Source: Chersky-840 sp963764205 (GTDB lineage Bacteria > Actinomycetota > Acidimicrobiia > Acidimicrobiales > UBA8190). From it: a stretch of 64,000 nucleotides of DNA. The notes under the pieces are model-generated. The model saw only the letters and a list, made by a program, of their open reading frames with translations. It ran no database searches and had not been told where the DNA came from. Location of the stretch: assembly GCA_963764205.1 (NCBI GenBank), contig CAVXRN010000002.1:1674001-1738000 (forward strand), given 5' to 3'. Below, in pieces: positions 9,169 through 18,360 of this stretch; the stretch's first letter is position 1, and each line of letters starts with the position of its first letter. The translations under genes and the position numbers were made by a program.

Positions 9169-11026
9169 TGGCCCGGGACGCCGACGCGGACGCTCGGGGG
9201 GCCGCACCCGAGGTGCTTCGCATCGCCAACTGCTCGGGCTTCTTCGGGGACCGAATGGCCGCGCCCCGGGAGCTGCTCGAGGGGGGACCGATCGACGTCC
9301 TCACCGGCGACTATCTCGCCGAGCTCACCATGCTCATCTTGTGGAAGTCCCAGCCAGCGCGACCCCACGCTCGGCTACGCCCGCACGTTCTTCCGACAAA
9401 TGGAGGAGGTGCTCGGCACCTGCGTCGACCGGGGCGTGAAGGTCGTGGCCAACGCCGGGGGGCTCAACCCCGCCGGCCTGGCCCAGCAATTGCGCGAACC
9501 TGGCCGCGAAGCTCGGCATCGACGTCAACGTCGCCCACGTGGAGGGCGACACGATCCTCTCCCAATTGCCGCTGCTGCAGGCGGCCGGCGACCCCTTGGC
9601 CCATCTCGACACCGGCCGGGCCCTGGCCCAGGCCGGGAGCGATCCCGTGAGCGCCAACGCCTATCTGGGCGGCTTCGGGATCGCCGAGGCCCTGTCGGGC
9701 GGCGCGGACGTGGTGGTGACCGGACGTGTCACCGACGCCTCGCTCGTGGTCGGCCCCGCCGCGTGGCACTTCGGGTGGGCGCGCACCGACTGGGACCGGT
9801 TGGCCGGCGCGGTGGTGGTGGGCCACGTCATCGAATGCGGTACCCAGACCACGGGGGGCAACTACGCCTTCTTCGGGGAGGTGCCGGGGCTCGAGCACCC
9901 CGGCTTCCCCATCGCCGAGATCCGGGACGACGGTTCGGCCGTGATCACCAAGCATCCCGGGACGGGCGGCCTCGTGTCGGTCGGGACCGTCACCGCCCAG
10001 CTGCTGTACGAGATCGCCGGCCCCCTCTACGCCAACCCCGACGTGGTGGCGGACTTCTCGACGATCCGTCTCGAGCAGCTGGACCGTGACCGCGTGCGCG
10101 TGTCGGGTGTGACCGGCCGGCCCGCGCCCGAGAAGCTCAAGGTGTCGATCAACCTGCTGGGCGGGTTCCGCAACACCATGACCTTCGTCCTCACCGGCCT
10201 CGACATCGACGACAAGGCCGCCCTGGTACGCCGCACCATGGACGAGCTCGTGGGAGGGCCCTCGCGCTTCGACCACTACGACGTCCGGCTCATCCGGACC
10301 GACGTGGCGAACCCGCCCACCAACGAACAGGCGAGCGCGCAGCTGCGTGTGACCGTCAAGGACCACGACCCGGAGGTGGTGGGCCGGCACTTCTCCAACG
10401 CCGCCACCGAGCTCGCCCTGGCCAGCTACCCCGGCTTCTATCTGACGTCGCCGCCGGGCGAGGGCACCGCCTACGGCGTGTACTGGCCGACCCTCGTCCC
10501 CCGCCACGTCGTCCACGAGGCCGTCGTCCACCACGACGGCCGGCGCGTGGAGATCCCGCCCGTCGCCACTGCGCCGGCCGGCACGGGGCCGGCATCGACG
10601 AACGCGGCGCCGTCGCCGCCGTCGCACTCGGGGCCCGACCGTGGTGGGGTGGCTCCGGGCGGACAGACGCGGCAGCTGCCGCTGGGCACGGTCATCGGGG
10701 CGCGGTCGGGTGACAAGGGGGGCAACGCCAACGTGGGGCTGTGGGCGCGGAGCCCGATGGGCTTCGAATGGCTGGCGGGCGAGCTGACGATGGCGCGCTT
10801 TCGCCAACTGCTCCCCGAAGCGGTCGACCTCGAGGTCGACCGCTTCGACCTCCCCAACCTCCTGGCGCTCAACTTCGTGGTTCACGGCCTCCTGGGCGAG
10901 GGCGTGGCCTCCTCGACGCGGCCCGATCCGCAAGCCAAGAGCTTGGGCGAGTTTCTCCGGGCGCGCCTGGTCGATGTGCCGGTCGCGCTCCTCGCGGAGG
11001 TAGCCGGAGCCGACGACCCGAGGTGA
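9168..11026 (+). CDS. AtuA/DUF1446-family acyclic terpene utilisation-like protein; two frameshifts
   Basis: DUF1446 proteins such as Pseudomonas AtuA accompany acyl-CoA carboxylases in terpene, citronellol and related degradation, but their reaction is unknown. Seen: KVVANAGGLNPAGLAQQ, NVAHVEGDTIL, NAYLGGFGIAEAL, VVTGRVTDASLVVGP and FFGEVPGLEHPGFP. After a linker rich in Pro/Gly/Ser comes the separate AtuA-like C-terminal domain starting PLGTVIGARSGDKGGNANVG. Two single-base insertions are inferred, C near 9354 (CAGCCAGCGCG) and C near 9499 (GCGAACCTGG). Removing both gives about 618 residues. The ATG at 9168 overlaps the carboxylase stop. A 34-nt stretch at 10536-10569 recurs exactly at 28169. 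Confidence 0.85.
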
Positions 11027-11029
11027 CCC

Positions 11030-12195
11030 ATGGACTTCTCTGAGACCGACGAGCAACGCATGCTGCGCGAGGCCGTGGACGGCATCGCCTCGAAGTACGG
11101 CCACGGCTACTTCGCCGAGCGCGCCCGCAGTCGGCGGGAACACCGACGAGCTGTGGAACGAGCTGGCGGCGGGAGGGTACCTGGGGGTGAACGTCCCGGC
11201 CGAGTACGGCGGCGGCGGGATGGGGATCGCCGAGCTCGCCATCGTCCTCGAGGAGCTCGCCGCCAACGGCTGTCCTCTCCTGCTCCTCGTGGTGTCCCCC
11301 GCCATCTGCGCCACGATCATCGCCCACTTCGGGTCACCGGAGCAGAAGGGCGCCTGGCTGCCGCGCTTCGGGTCGGGCGAGTTGAAGATGGCGTTCGCCA
11401 TCACCGAGCCCGACGCCGGGTCCAACAGCCACAAGATCTCCACCACGGCCACCCGCGACGGAGACATCTGGCGACTGTCGGGGACGAAGTACTACATCTC
11501 CGGCAGCAGACGAGTCCGAGGCCGTCCTGGTGGTCACTCGCACCGGCGTCGACGAGGACACGGGCCGGGGCCGGCTGTCGTTGTTCGTCGTCGACCTCGA
11601 CAGCCCCGGCCTCGACAAGACGCTCATCCCCGTCGAGATCGTGGCACCGGAGAAACAGTTCACCCTGTTCTTCGACAACGTCGAGGTGCCCGCCGACCGC
11701 CTCCTGGGCACCGAGGGCGACGGTCTGCGCCAGGTGTTCGTGGGGCTCAACCCCGAGCGCATCATGACCGCGGCGATGGCGAGCGGCATCGGCCGCTACG
11801 CCCTGGACAAAGCGGCGGCCTATGCCCGGGACCGGTCGGTGTGGGGGACCCCCATCGCCCGCCACCAGGGCATCTCACACCCCCTGGCCAAGGCCAAGAT
11901 CGAGGTCGAACTGGCCCGGCTGATGTGCCAGAAGGCGGCGTGGGCATGCGACTCGGGCGCCGATGCCGGCGTGGCCGGGGAAGCCGCCAACATGGCGAAG
12001 TACGCCGCGGCCGAAGCCTCGCTCGGAGCACTGGACCAGGCCATCCAGACCCACGGGGGCAACGGGATGTCGTCGGAGTACGGCCTGGCCGACATGTGGG
12101 GCATGGCCCGGCTCATGCGCACCGCGCCGGTGAGCCGGGAGATGATCCTCAACTTCGTGGCCCAGCACTCGCTGCACCTGCCGAAGTCCTACTGA
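11030..12195 (+). CDS. Acyl-CoA dehydrogenase; two frameshifts
   Basis: FAD-dependent alpha,beta-dehydrogenation of an acyl-CoA. N-terminal helical domain from MDFSETDEQRMLREAV; FAD-binding middle part FAITEPDAGSNSHKI and GTKYYISG; C-terminal helical domain with RSVWGTPIARHQGISH and THGGNGMSSEYGLADMW. Two single extra A residues, at about 11129 (CGCAGTCGG) and 11505 (GGCAGCAGACG), break the frame; without them the chain is 387 residues, the standard length, and reads RVGGNTDELW and SGADESEAVL. It begins 3 nt after the AtuA-like gene and closes the operon. A role before or after the carboxylase in branched acyl-CoA or terpenoid breakdown is inferred from the neighbours only. Confidence 0.9.
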
Positions 12196-12254
12196 CCAGC
12201 CACGACGGCCCGGGTCGTGGGGTCGTCCGCGGGCGACGAACCGGGCCGTGCCCC

Positions 12255-12283
12255 GTGAACAACGTCGGGGGATGCCGTACAGT
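12255..12283 (+). promoter_or_regulatory. Candidate sigma-70 promoter for the glycosyltransferase gene
   Basis: GTGAAC at 12255-12260 and TACAGT at 12278-12283 are separated by 17 nt. Transcription would begin near 12290, leaving a leader of about 54 nt that holds a strong GAGGGGGG ribosome-binding site at 12331-12338. Confidence 0.45.
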
Positions 12284-12343
12284 GATGAGGACGAGGCGGG
12301 ATCTCCTATCCGGCCATCGGCGGGGTCTCTGAGGGGGGACACG

Positions 12344-13057
12344 GTGGACGCGCCTTATCTTTCCGTGCTCATTCCGGCCTACAACGAGGAACGCACCCTC
12401 GAGCGTGTGATCGACGCTGTGCTCAAGGTGCCCGAGGACCTCGAGATCGTCCTCGTGGACGACGGATCGACCGACGGCACGTGGCGCGTGATGCAGAGCC
12501 GGGTGGACGAGGCCCGGGTCCGGGCCGTGCGCCACGAGGTCAACAGCGGCAAAGGAGCGGCGGTGCGGACCGCGCTCACCCATGCCCGGGGCCACATCGT
12601 CCTCATCCAGGACGCGGACCTCGAATACTCGCCCGACGACTACGGGGTGCTCCTGGAGCCCCTCAAGACCCAGCGGGCGACCGTCGTGTTCGGGTCCCGG
12701 TCGTTCTCCAGCCACGCATCGTTCAGCTACTGGTACGTCGTCGGGAACCGACTGGTCACGCTCTTCGCCAACGTCCTGTACAACTGCTACCTGTCCGACG
12801 TCGAGACCGGCTACAAGGTCATGCCCCTGGACGTGGCGCGCTCGCTGCACCTGCGGGCCCGTGGATTCGAGCTGGAGCCCGAGATCACGGCGAAGTTGCT
12901 CCGCCTACGGCACAGGATCTTCGAGGTCCCCATCACCTACGCGGCGCGATCTCGGGACGAGGGCAAGAAGCTGACGGCCATGGACGGGGTCAAGGCGCTG
13001 CTCACCCTGGTCCGGTACCGCGTGTGGACACCTCAGGAGCGCCACCGGGCCCGGTGA
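12344..13057 (+). CDS. Family 2 glycosyltransferase (dolichyl-phosphate mannose synthase-like)
   Basis: Transfers a sugar from a nucleotide donor, most likely to a lipid-phosphate acceptor at the inner face of the membrane. The GT-A fold is clear: SVLIPAYNEERTLERVI, VLVDDGSTDGT, and the QDADLEYSPDDY acid cluster. DVETGYKVM and FELEPEIT, typical of DPM1-like enzymes, follow. There is no membrane anchor, and at 237 residues it is the short soluble class. GTG 12344 is chosen over the upstream frame-open ATG because of GAGGGGGG six bases before it. The gene is convergent with the flavoprotein gene, 4 nt away. Confidence 0.88.
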   Translation: MDAPYLSVLIPAYNEERTLERVIDAVLKVPEDLEIVLVDDGSTDGTWRVMQSRVDEARVRAVRHEVNSGKGAAVRTALTHARGHIVLIQDADLEYSPDDYGVLLEPLKTQRATVVFGSRSFSSHASFSYWYVVGNRLVTLFANVLYNCYLSDVETGYKVMPLDVARSLHLRARGFELEPEITAKLLRLRHRIFEVPITYAARSRDEGKKLTAMDGVKALLTLVRYRVWTPQERHRAR

Positions 13058-13061
13058 CATC

Positions 13062-14198
13062 TCAGACCCAGGCGCGGTCGAACCACCGCCGGATGCGGCT
13101 GGTCCCGAACTCCTGCTTGTCGGCGGCGATCTCGAGTGAAGGGCCCTCGAGCTCGCCCACCGGAGCCTCCCCGCTCAAGAACGTGACGTTGACCCGACCG
13201 ACCTGGTCGTGGCCGAACTCGAGGTAGCACGTTCCCTGGCCGTCGTAGGTCGACGGGGTCGAGCCGCTTCGGAGTCTCGAGGCGATCTGCGCGGCGACAA
13301 CCGAGGCCTGTCCTTCTGCGAACACCCCGGCCTTGGGTGTCCCGACACTGGTCACGTCACCCACGGCGTACACGTCGGGAAAGGCGGTGGCCAACGTGCG
13401 CGGGTCGACCGGGACCCACCCGTCCACCGTCATGCCCGACTGCGCGACCACGGGAGGGACCACGTGCACCGGGACGCCCAGGAACAGGTCGAAGGAGATC
13501 TCGGTGCCGTCGCTGCACAGTGCCACCTTGCGGGAGGGGTCGAGACCCCGCACGAGTCGTTCGGGGTGCCATCGGATCCCCCGCTCGGCGAAGGCCACGA
13601 GCAGTGCGTCGGACGCGGCGGGTGACGGCGGGATGGGCACCCCGAAAGGCATCACCAGCGAGATCGACGACGCGTCGAGGAGGCCCCGCTCGCTGAGGAG
13701 GTCGTGCATCAACAGGACGGTCTCGCTCGGTGCCGGAGGGCACTTGAAGGGCGTCGACGTCACACCGACGACGACGTCGCCCCCACCGAAGCTCGACAAC
13801 ACGTCGCGCAGGGCGAACGCCCCGGCGACCGTGTAGAACTCGTGGCCGGCCTCGAGCAACCCCGGCGTGGCGGAGGGATCGAGGTCTGCCCCCAGGGCCA
13901 CGACCATGACGTCGGCCTCGAAGGCACCGGCGTCGGTGTCGACGCGCTTGGCCCGGGGGTCGATCGACAGGATCGCCGCCTGCACGAACCGCAGTCCGGG
14001 CCTGTCGATGCCACGGTAGGGGTGCATCACCTCCGCCGGCGGCCTCCTCCCGAACATGACGTCGAGCTTCGAGAACCCGAAGACGAAGCCCTCGCTCTTG
14101 TCGATGAGGACGATGTCGAGCTCCTGGCCGAATTCCTGGGCCAGGCCCGTCGCCAGTTCGAGACCCCCGAAACCCGCCCCGAGCACCACGATCCGCAT
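13062..14198 (-). CDS. FAD/NAD(P)-dependent oxidoreductase, sulfide:quinone oxidoreductase-like
   Basis: A pyridine-nucleotide-disulfide-fold flavoprotein of 378 residues. RIVVLGAGFGGLELA at the N-terminus binds FAD; FPDVYAVGDVTSVGTPKAG at about residue 290 is the second FAD motif. The overall pattern follows SQR/flavocytochrome c sulfide dehydrogenase and type II NADH dehydrogenases. A Cys in TPFKCPPAPSE sits where SQR-like proteins carry an active-site Cys, but a second redox Cys is not evident, so sulfide oxidation is unproven. The ATG at 14198 lies 6 nt after TATGTT (minus strand, 14205-14210), fitting a leaderless start. Confidence 0.82.
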   Translation of the reverse strand: MRIVVLGAGFGGLELATGLAQEFGQELDIVLIDKSEGFVFGFSKLDVMFGRRPPAEVMHPYRGIDRPGLRFVQAAILSIDPRAKRVDTDAGAFEADVMVVALGADLDPSATPGLLEAGHEFYTVAGAFALRDVLSSFGGGDVVVGVTSTPFKCPPAPSETVLLMHDLLSERGLLDASSISLVMPFGVPIPPSPAASDALLVAFAERGIRWHPERLVRGLDPSRKVALCSDGTEISFDLFLGVPVHVVPPVVAQSGMTVDGWVPVDPRTLATAFPDVYAVGDVTSVGTPKAGVFAEGQASVVAAQIASRLRSGSTPSTYDGQGTCYLEFGHDQVGRVNVTFLSGEAPVGELEGPSLEIAADKQEFGTSRIRRWFDRAWV

Positions 14199-14317
14199 CG
14201 GCAGAACATAGCGAGTGGCCCGCGGGGGCGGGACAACGAAGCTCCGGTGTCGGGACCGCAGCGGAACCCCGGGGCGCATCCGACGCTCAGGACGGCGAGC
14301 GTGAGCAGAATGGGTCG

Positions 14318-14680
14318 ATGGGATCGCCTCTGGAGCACGACGAACGGCCGTGGGGAAGCTTCACCGTCCTGACCGAGGCGGAGCACTACAAGGTCAAGCG
14401 GATCGTGGTGCAGCCCGGCAAGAGACTCAGCTACCAGCAGCACGCCCGTCGGTCGGAGCACTGGTTCGTCGTCGTGGGCCGAGGCGTCGTCGTCCTCGAA
14501 GGATCACGACTGGCCGTGGGGGCCGGACAGGCCGTCGATGTTCCGTGCGGCGCGGCGCACCGCATCGAGAACGACGGTGAGAGCGACCTCGTCTTCATCG
14601 AGGTCCAGCACGGTGACTACTTCGGCGAGGACGACATCGTCAGGCTCGACGACGACTTCGGGAGGGTGGACTCCGCCTAA
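14318..14680 (+). CDS. Cupin, type II phosphomannose isomerase C-terminal-like
   Basis: A 120-residue stand-alone cupin. RPWGSFTVL, VKRIVVQPGKRLSYQQHARRSEHW, VVGRGVVVLEG and IPCGAAHRIEN-like segments match the C-terminal isomerase domain of bifunctional mannose-1-phosphate guanylyltransferase/phosphomannose isomerase. QQHARRSEHW and the later AAHRIEN supply the metal-binding His/Glu set. It may interconvert mannose 6-phosphate and fructose 6-phosphate, or be a related sugar-binding cupin. The 3' end overlaps the end of the convergent DUF169 gene by 4 nt. Confidence 0.85.
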   Translation: MGSPLEHDERPWGSFTVLTEAEHYKVKRIVVQPGKRLSYQQHARRSEHWFVVVGRGVVVLEGSRLAVGAGQAVDVPCGAAHRIENDGESDLVFIEVQHGDYFGEDDIVRLDDDFGRVDSA

Positions 14681-15402
14681 GCGACCGGGGCGAAGCGCCG
14701 TGCGTCGTCGGCCGCGTACTTGGCCACGACCGTGTCGATGGCCGCGGCGCGCTCGACCGCGGAGGTCACCTCGGCCAGGCGGCTCCCGGGGAGGGCCACG
14801 GTCATCTCGTCGGGCCGCATGCCCGTCCGGGCGCGACTCAGAGCGCACCCCACGCTGGCCGCCACCGCTCCGTGCTCCTTGGCCAACGCCACGATGTGAC
14901 ACTGCGGCTTGCCCTCGATCTTGAGCCCGGGCAGCGCGTCGGACAGCACCATCATCTGGCGGCCGTTCACTCGCAGGAGCACGACGTCGGGGAGCGCGGC
15001 CGCCTCGGACAGCGGCCCGTAGGTGATCACCGACGGGCGCTCGGAGATCGCCGGAATCCCGCCGACCGCCTCTGCGTCCACCCATCCCGATTCGAGCAGG
15101 GCGGCCACGTCGTCGTTGCCGCCGACGTCCTCGAGGCTGGCGAGCCCATGGGTGTAGCGGCCGACCGAGCAGTTGCCGTGGTCCTCGGGCACCGTCGTGA
15201 AGCTCCGCTCGGCACCACGCACCCAGAACACGCACCCCGCCGGCACCCGTCCCGACCGGCCGTCGGCGGCGGGCTCGGACATGGGCTCGTCGAAGGCCGG
15301 CACGCCGGCGGGGGCGTGGTCGGCGAAGGAGATGCCGATGGGCGCAGCGGCGAGGTGCAGCGTCGTGCTGAGGGTGTCGGCCAGGGTCCGGTGATCGGTC
15401 AT
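14677..15402 (-). CDS. DUF169 family protein
   Basis: A 241-residue cytoplasmic protein of the DUF169 family, whose function is not established. Features seen: AAPIGISFADHAPAG near the N-terminus, a GCVFWVRGAERSF segment with a Cys, EDHGNCSVGRYTHG with another conserved Cys, then KPQCHIVALA and SVGCALSRARTGM, giving four well-spaced Cys residues that could bind a metal or cluster. No signal peptide or membrane helix. ATG 15402 is used; an in-frame ATG nine bases upstream is equally possible. It converges with the cupin and is 92 nt downstream of the YjbQ gene on the same strand. Confidence 0.75.
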   Translation of the reverse strand: MTDHRTLADTLSTTLHLAAAPIGISFADHAPAGVPAFDEPMSEPAADGRSGRVPAGCVFWVRGAERSFTTVPEDHGNCSVGRYTHGLASLEDVGGNDDVAALLESGWVDAEAVGGIPAISERPSVITYGPLSEAAALPDVVLLRVNGRQMMVLSDALPGLKIEGKPQCHIVALAKEHGAVAASVGCALSRARTGMRPDEMTVALPGSRLAEVTSAVERAAAIDTVVAKYAADDARRFAPVA

Positions 15403-15494
15403 GGCCGACATCTTCGGCGTCGCGCCCGTCGAGCACAAGCCCGGGCCCGGCCACCCGGCGCCACAACGACCCCGGGCCCGCACGCGGTGGGCAG

Positions 15495-15914
15495 TCAGGA
15501 GAGCGACGCCGAGGAGTCTCCGACGAAGCTGAGCCGGACCTGACGCTCGGGATTGTCGGCGTTGGTGTCGACGACCACGACGCGTTGCCACGTGCCGAGC
15601 GTCACGTGGCCCCCGATCACGGGCAGGACCAGCGAAGGCGACACGAAGACGGGAAGGAGGTGATCGGCGCCGTGGCCGGGTGCGCCGTGGCGGTGCCGGT
15701 ACCGGTCGTCGCGCGGCAACAGTCGCCCGAGGGCGCCGACGAGGTCGGACTCCGATCCCGACCCCGTCTCCATGAGCGCCACACCGGCGGTGGCGTGGGG
15801 GACGAAGACCGAGCACAGCCCGTCGCCCCGGCCCGTGCAGAACCTCTCCACCTGCTCGGTGATGTCGACCACCTGGCGACGCGCCGTGTCGAGCGCGATC
15901 ACTGTGCTGTCCAC
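15495..15914 (-). CDS. YjbQ/UPF0047 family protein
   Basis: A compact 139-residue protein of the UPF0047 family. VFVPHATAGVALMETG and GAPGHGADHLLPVFVSPSLVLPV are the two diagnostic blocks, containing the conserved His residues at the putative metal/anion site, and the end block LGTWQRVVVVDTN is also typical. Some family members show weak thiamine phosphate synthase activity, and the true role is unsettled. It lies 15 nt after the glutathione peroxidase gene on the same strand, so the two are probably cotranscribed. Confidence 0.88.
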   Translation of the reverse strand: MDSTVIALDTARRQVVDITEQVERFCTGRGDGLCSVFVPHATAGVALMETGSGSESDLVGALGRLLPRDDRYRHRHGAPGHGADHLLPVFVSPSLVLPVIGGHVTLGTWQRVVVVDTNADNPERQVRLSFVGDSSASLS

Positions 15915-15929
15915 GACCGACCGCCCCGT

Positions 15930-16421
15930 CTACGTCGGGAGCACCCCTTGCACCGCGTCGACGAGACCCGGGTCCTCGGGCTCGACGCCGGGCCGGAAGC
16001 GGGCCACGACCTCTCCTTCGGGGGAGACGAGGAACTTCTCGAAGTTCCACTGGATGTCACCGGCGGCACCCTCGGCGTCGGGCTTGGCCGTGAGCTCCTC
16101 GTACAGGGGATGGCGGCCGGGCCCGTTCACCTCGATCTTCTCGAACAACGGGAAGGTGACGCCGTAGTTGACCGAGCAGAACTCCGCGATCTCGTCCGCC
16201 GTCCCCGGCTCCTGCTCGAGGAACTGGTTGCAGGGGAACCCCAGGACACTGAACCCCTTGTCGCCGTAGGCGTCCTGGAGCTTCTGGAGCCCGGTGTACT
16301 GGGGCGTGAGCCCACAGCGCGAGGCCACGTTCACGAGGAGCAGGGCTTTGCCCTTGTACGGCGCCAGCGAGGACGGCTGACCCTGCAGCGTATGGATGGG
16401 GATGTCGTAGAGATCGGACAC
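15930..16421 (-). CDS. Glutathione peroxidase-family thiol peroxidase
   Basis: Reduces hydrogen peroxide or lipid hydroperoxides; actinobacterial members generally use thioredoxin rather than glutathione. The catalytic tetrad is visible: Cys in VASRCGLTPQY (a Cys, not selenocysteine), Gln/Asn in LGFPCNQF, and Trp-Asn in IQWNFEKFLV. The second Cys in FPCNQF fits the resolving position seen in thioredoxin-type enzymes. Start GTG 16421 is supported by GAGGAGGA five bases upstream, giving 163 residues. Divergent from the small gene at 16473, with 51 nt between starts. Confidence 0.92.
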   Translation of the reverse strand: MSDLYDIPIHTLQGQPSSLAPYKGKALLLVNVASRCGLTPQYTGLQKLQDAYGDKGFSVLGFPCNQFLEQEPGTADEIAEFCSVNYGVTFPLFEKIEVNGPGRHPLYEELTAKPDAEGAAGDIQWNFEKFLVSPEGEVVARFRPGVEPEDPGLVDAVQGVLPT

Positions 16422-16472
16422 GATTCCTCCTCGGGCGGTGGGCGGGGGCGCTTTCACACTACCGTCGGGTCC

Positions 16473-16757
16473 GTGCGCCAGATCCACGCCACCCGGACCG
16501 ACGACGACACCTTCGATGTCGAGGTGCGAGACGGCGCGCACACCACCTCGCACACCGTGACGGTGCCCCGCGGGTTCCCCGAGTCGCTCGGATGGCCCGC
16601 CGACCACGACCTCGAGCTGATCCGGGCCTCGTTCGAATTCCTGCTCGAACGCGAGCCGGCCACGTCGATCCTGCGCCGGTTCAGCCTGGACGTGATCGGC
16701 GACTACTTCCCGGACTACGGGCTCGAGATGGCCCGGCGGGGCGATTCGACGACCTGA
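16473..16757 (+). CDS. Small conserved-looking protein of unknown function
   Basis: A 94-residue protein that I do not recognise. It is rich in charged residues, begins VRQIHATRTDDDTFDVEV, and has a helical C-terminal half (FEFLLEREPATSILRRFSLDVI). No signal peptide, Cys pair or membrane segment. The GTG start has no Shine-Dalgarno but lies 7 nt after TACCGT (16460-16465), so a leaderless mRNA is likely. The coding pattern (GC-rich third positions, no breaks) supports a real gene. It sits divergent from the thiol peroxidase and converges with the HAD gene 11 nt further on. Confidence 0.7.
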   Translation: MRQIHATRTDDDTFDVEVRDGAHTTSHTVTVPRGFPESLGWPADHDLELIRASFEFLLEREPATSILRRFSLDVIGDYFPDYGLEMARRGDSTT

Positions 16758-16768
16758 CGCCGTTTCCC

Positions 16769-17479
16769 TCACCCCGTGGGGCGAAGAGAGTCCCAGATCA
16801 CCTCGTCCAGCTCGAGCAGCGAGCCGAGCACGACGTCGGCTTGCCGCAACACCTCGAGGAGTGTCTGCCCGGCACCGCCGGCACCGGGGAGGCGTGACGC
16901 CGCGGTGGGGTCGGCCTCGGGCACAGCCACACACGCCATGCCCGCACCTTTGGCGGCGAGCACACCGGCGGCAGAGTCCTCGAACACGACACAGCCGCCC
17001 GGCGCGACGCCGAGGAGCCCGGCCGTGGTGAGGAAGATGCCGGGATCGGGCTTGCCCTTGGCCTCGTCCTCGGCCGAGTGCACGACCTCGAAGCGCCCGG
17101 CCAACGCGAACCGGCGCACCACCGCATCGATGAGCCGGCGAGGGGACGACGATGCCAGGGCGAGGACGGCCCCGTGGGCAGCACAGAAGTCGAGGGCGTG
17201 GCGCGCCCCGGGCTTGAGGTCCACGGCCTGCTCCAGGCGATCGGCCATGGCGTCGACGATCTCGGCCGCCACGTCGTGGCGCGACGCCCCGCGCCACGGG
17301 TACCGGGCATACCAGTGCTCCACCGCATCACCCAGGAACATGCCCTTGGTCTCGAGGCAGCGCTCGACGGTGAGCGGGACACCGTGGCGACCGAAGACGT
17401 CGATCTCCACGTCGTGCCAGATGGGCTCGCTGTCGACCAGCAACCCGTCCATGTCGAAGATGGCCGCGTCGATCCTCAC
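16769..17479 (-). CDS. HAD-superfamily hydrolase, sugar-phosphate phosphatase/beta-phosphoglucomutase-like
   Basis: A 236-residue HAD phosphatase. Motif I IFDMDGLLVDSEP (nucleophile Asp about residue 9), motif II LASSSPRR, and the motif III/IV region KGKPDPGIF then CVVFEDSAAGVLAAKGAGM are all present. A helical cap lies between motif I and motif II. IWHDVE and the length resemble the hexitol phosphatase/2-deoxyglucose-6-phosphatase (YniC/HxpB) group, so the substrate is likely a small phosphosugar. GTG start; it follows the membrane protein gene by 13 nt on the same strand. Confidence 0.9.
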   Translation of the reverse strand: MRIDAAIFDMDGLLVDSEPIWHDVEIDVFGRHGVPLTVERCLETKGMFLGDAVEHWYARYPWRGASRHDVAAEIVDAMADRLEQAVDLKPGARHALDFCAAHGAVLALASSSPRRLIDAVVRRFALAGRFEVVHSAEDEAKGKPDPGIFLTTAGLLGVAPGGCVVFEDSAAGVLAAKGAGMACVAVPEADPTAASRLPGAGGAGQTLLEVLRQADVVLGSLLELDEVIWDSLRPTG

Positions 17480-17492
17480 CGCGCCGCCTCGC

Positions 17493-18218
17493 TCAGTTGA
17501 GGATGTTCACGGCGCGCGAGATCACGAGTGCCACCGTCAAGAGCGAGGCCAGCGACTGCACCATGAAGAGCATCTTGGACCACGGCGTGAGCGGCATGGT
17601 GTCGGTGGGGCTGAAGGCCGTGGCGTTGGTGAACGACGTGAAGAGATAGTCGATGAAGCCGGGGGACCAATCGGGACGGGTGGAGTCGGGTGCGGTCATC
17701 TGGGGGAAGAGGAAGTCGGGTTGGCGACGATGCAATTCGAGGCGCGCCACAGGGCCACCCCGGTCGAGCTCCCAGTACCACAGCGCGAACACGAGGACGT
17801 TGGTGACCCAGATCGGCACCGACGCGTAGATGAGGTCGCGACCGCCGGGCGTGGTGTGCACATTCACCGCCAGGAGCTCGTGGACGAGCAGTCCCAGCGA
17901 GACGACGTTGGCCAGGGTGATGAGGGCGATGAGCGCGATGGCGACGGGACGGAGCCGCCGCGACTCGCGCGTCAGCCGAGGGTTCGCGATGATCAGCGCG
18001 GCGCCGAGCACCCCCTCGAGGACAGGGACGACCCAGCGGGGCCCGAGCCCCCTGATCAATCGGTCGGGCAAGGCCAGATACAAGGCAATGGATGCCACGA
18101 CGGCCAACGTCGCCGGCCACCGGGGCTCGCTCTGGGCCCTCTCGCCCCACTCCGCCTCGTCGCGACGCACATCGTCCGAGCTGGCCCCGCCCGTGGGGAG
18201 GCTCTGCTCTTCAGCCAT
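17493..18218 (-). CDS. Integral membrane protein, possible ion-channel-like fold
   Basis: A 241-residue membrane protein of unknown function. About five hydrophobic segments are visible, at roughly residues 35-50, 58-75, 90-112, 130-148 and 215-237. The segment FTSFTNATAFSPTDTMPLTPWSK between the last two helices has the look of a pore-loop/turn region, and the last helix reads LLTVALVISRAVNIL. Related actinobacterial proteins are annotated only as membrane proteins. The charged N-terminal 30 residues are probably cytoplasmic. ATG 18218; first of a two-gene unit with the HAD phosphatase. Confidence 0.75.
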   Translation of the reverse strand: MAEEQSLPTGGASSDDVRRDEAEWGERAQSEPRWPATLAVVASIALYLALPDRLIRGLGPRWVVPVLEGVLGAALIIANPRLTRESRRLRPVAIALIALITLANVVSLGLLVHELLAVNVHTTPGGRDLIYASVPIWVTNVLVFALWYWELDRGGPVARLELHRRQPDFLFPQMTAPDSTRPDWSPGFIDYLFTSFTNATAFSPTDTMPLTPWSKMLFMVQSLASLLTVALVISRAVNILN

Positions 18219-18360
18219 CGCAGCCACGGTACCCACGACGCCCCGTGCACACGGTGACCCTCGATGAACGTGGAGACCACCTCGTCCGTATCCTGAGGTG
18301 AGGACCCCTCCGGCCACCTCGCCGGCGAGGTCGCCGGTCCGATCGACAAGGAGCACCACG

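Noticed and set aside
9464..11467. 667-codon minus-strand open frame opposite the AtuA-like gene
   Set aside because: Low-complexity, His/Arg/Gly-rich and antisense to a recognised family; no start signals.
6785..11515. Programmed ribosomal frameshifting at the operon breaks
   Set aside because: No slippery heptamer is shared between the sites, and six in one operon would be unprecedented.
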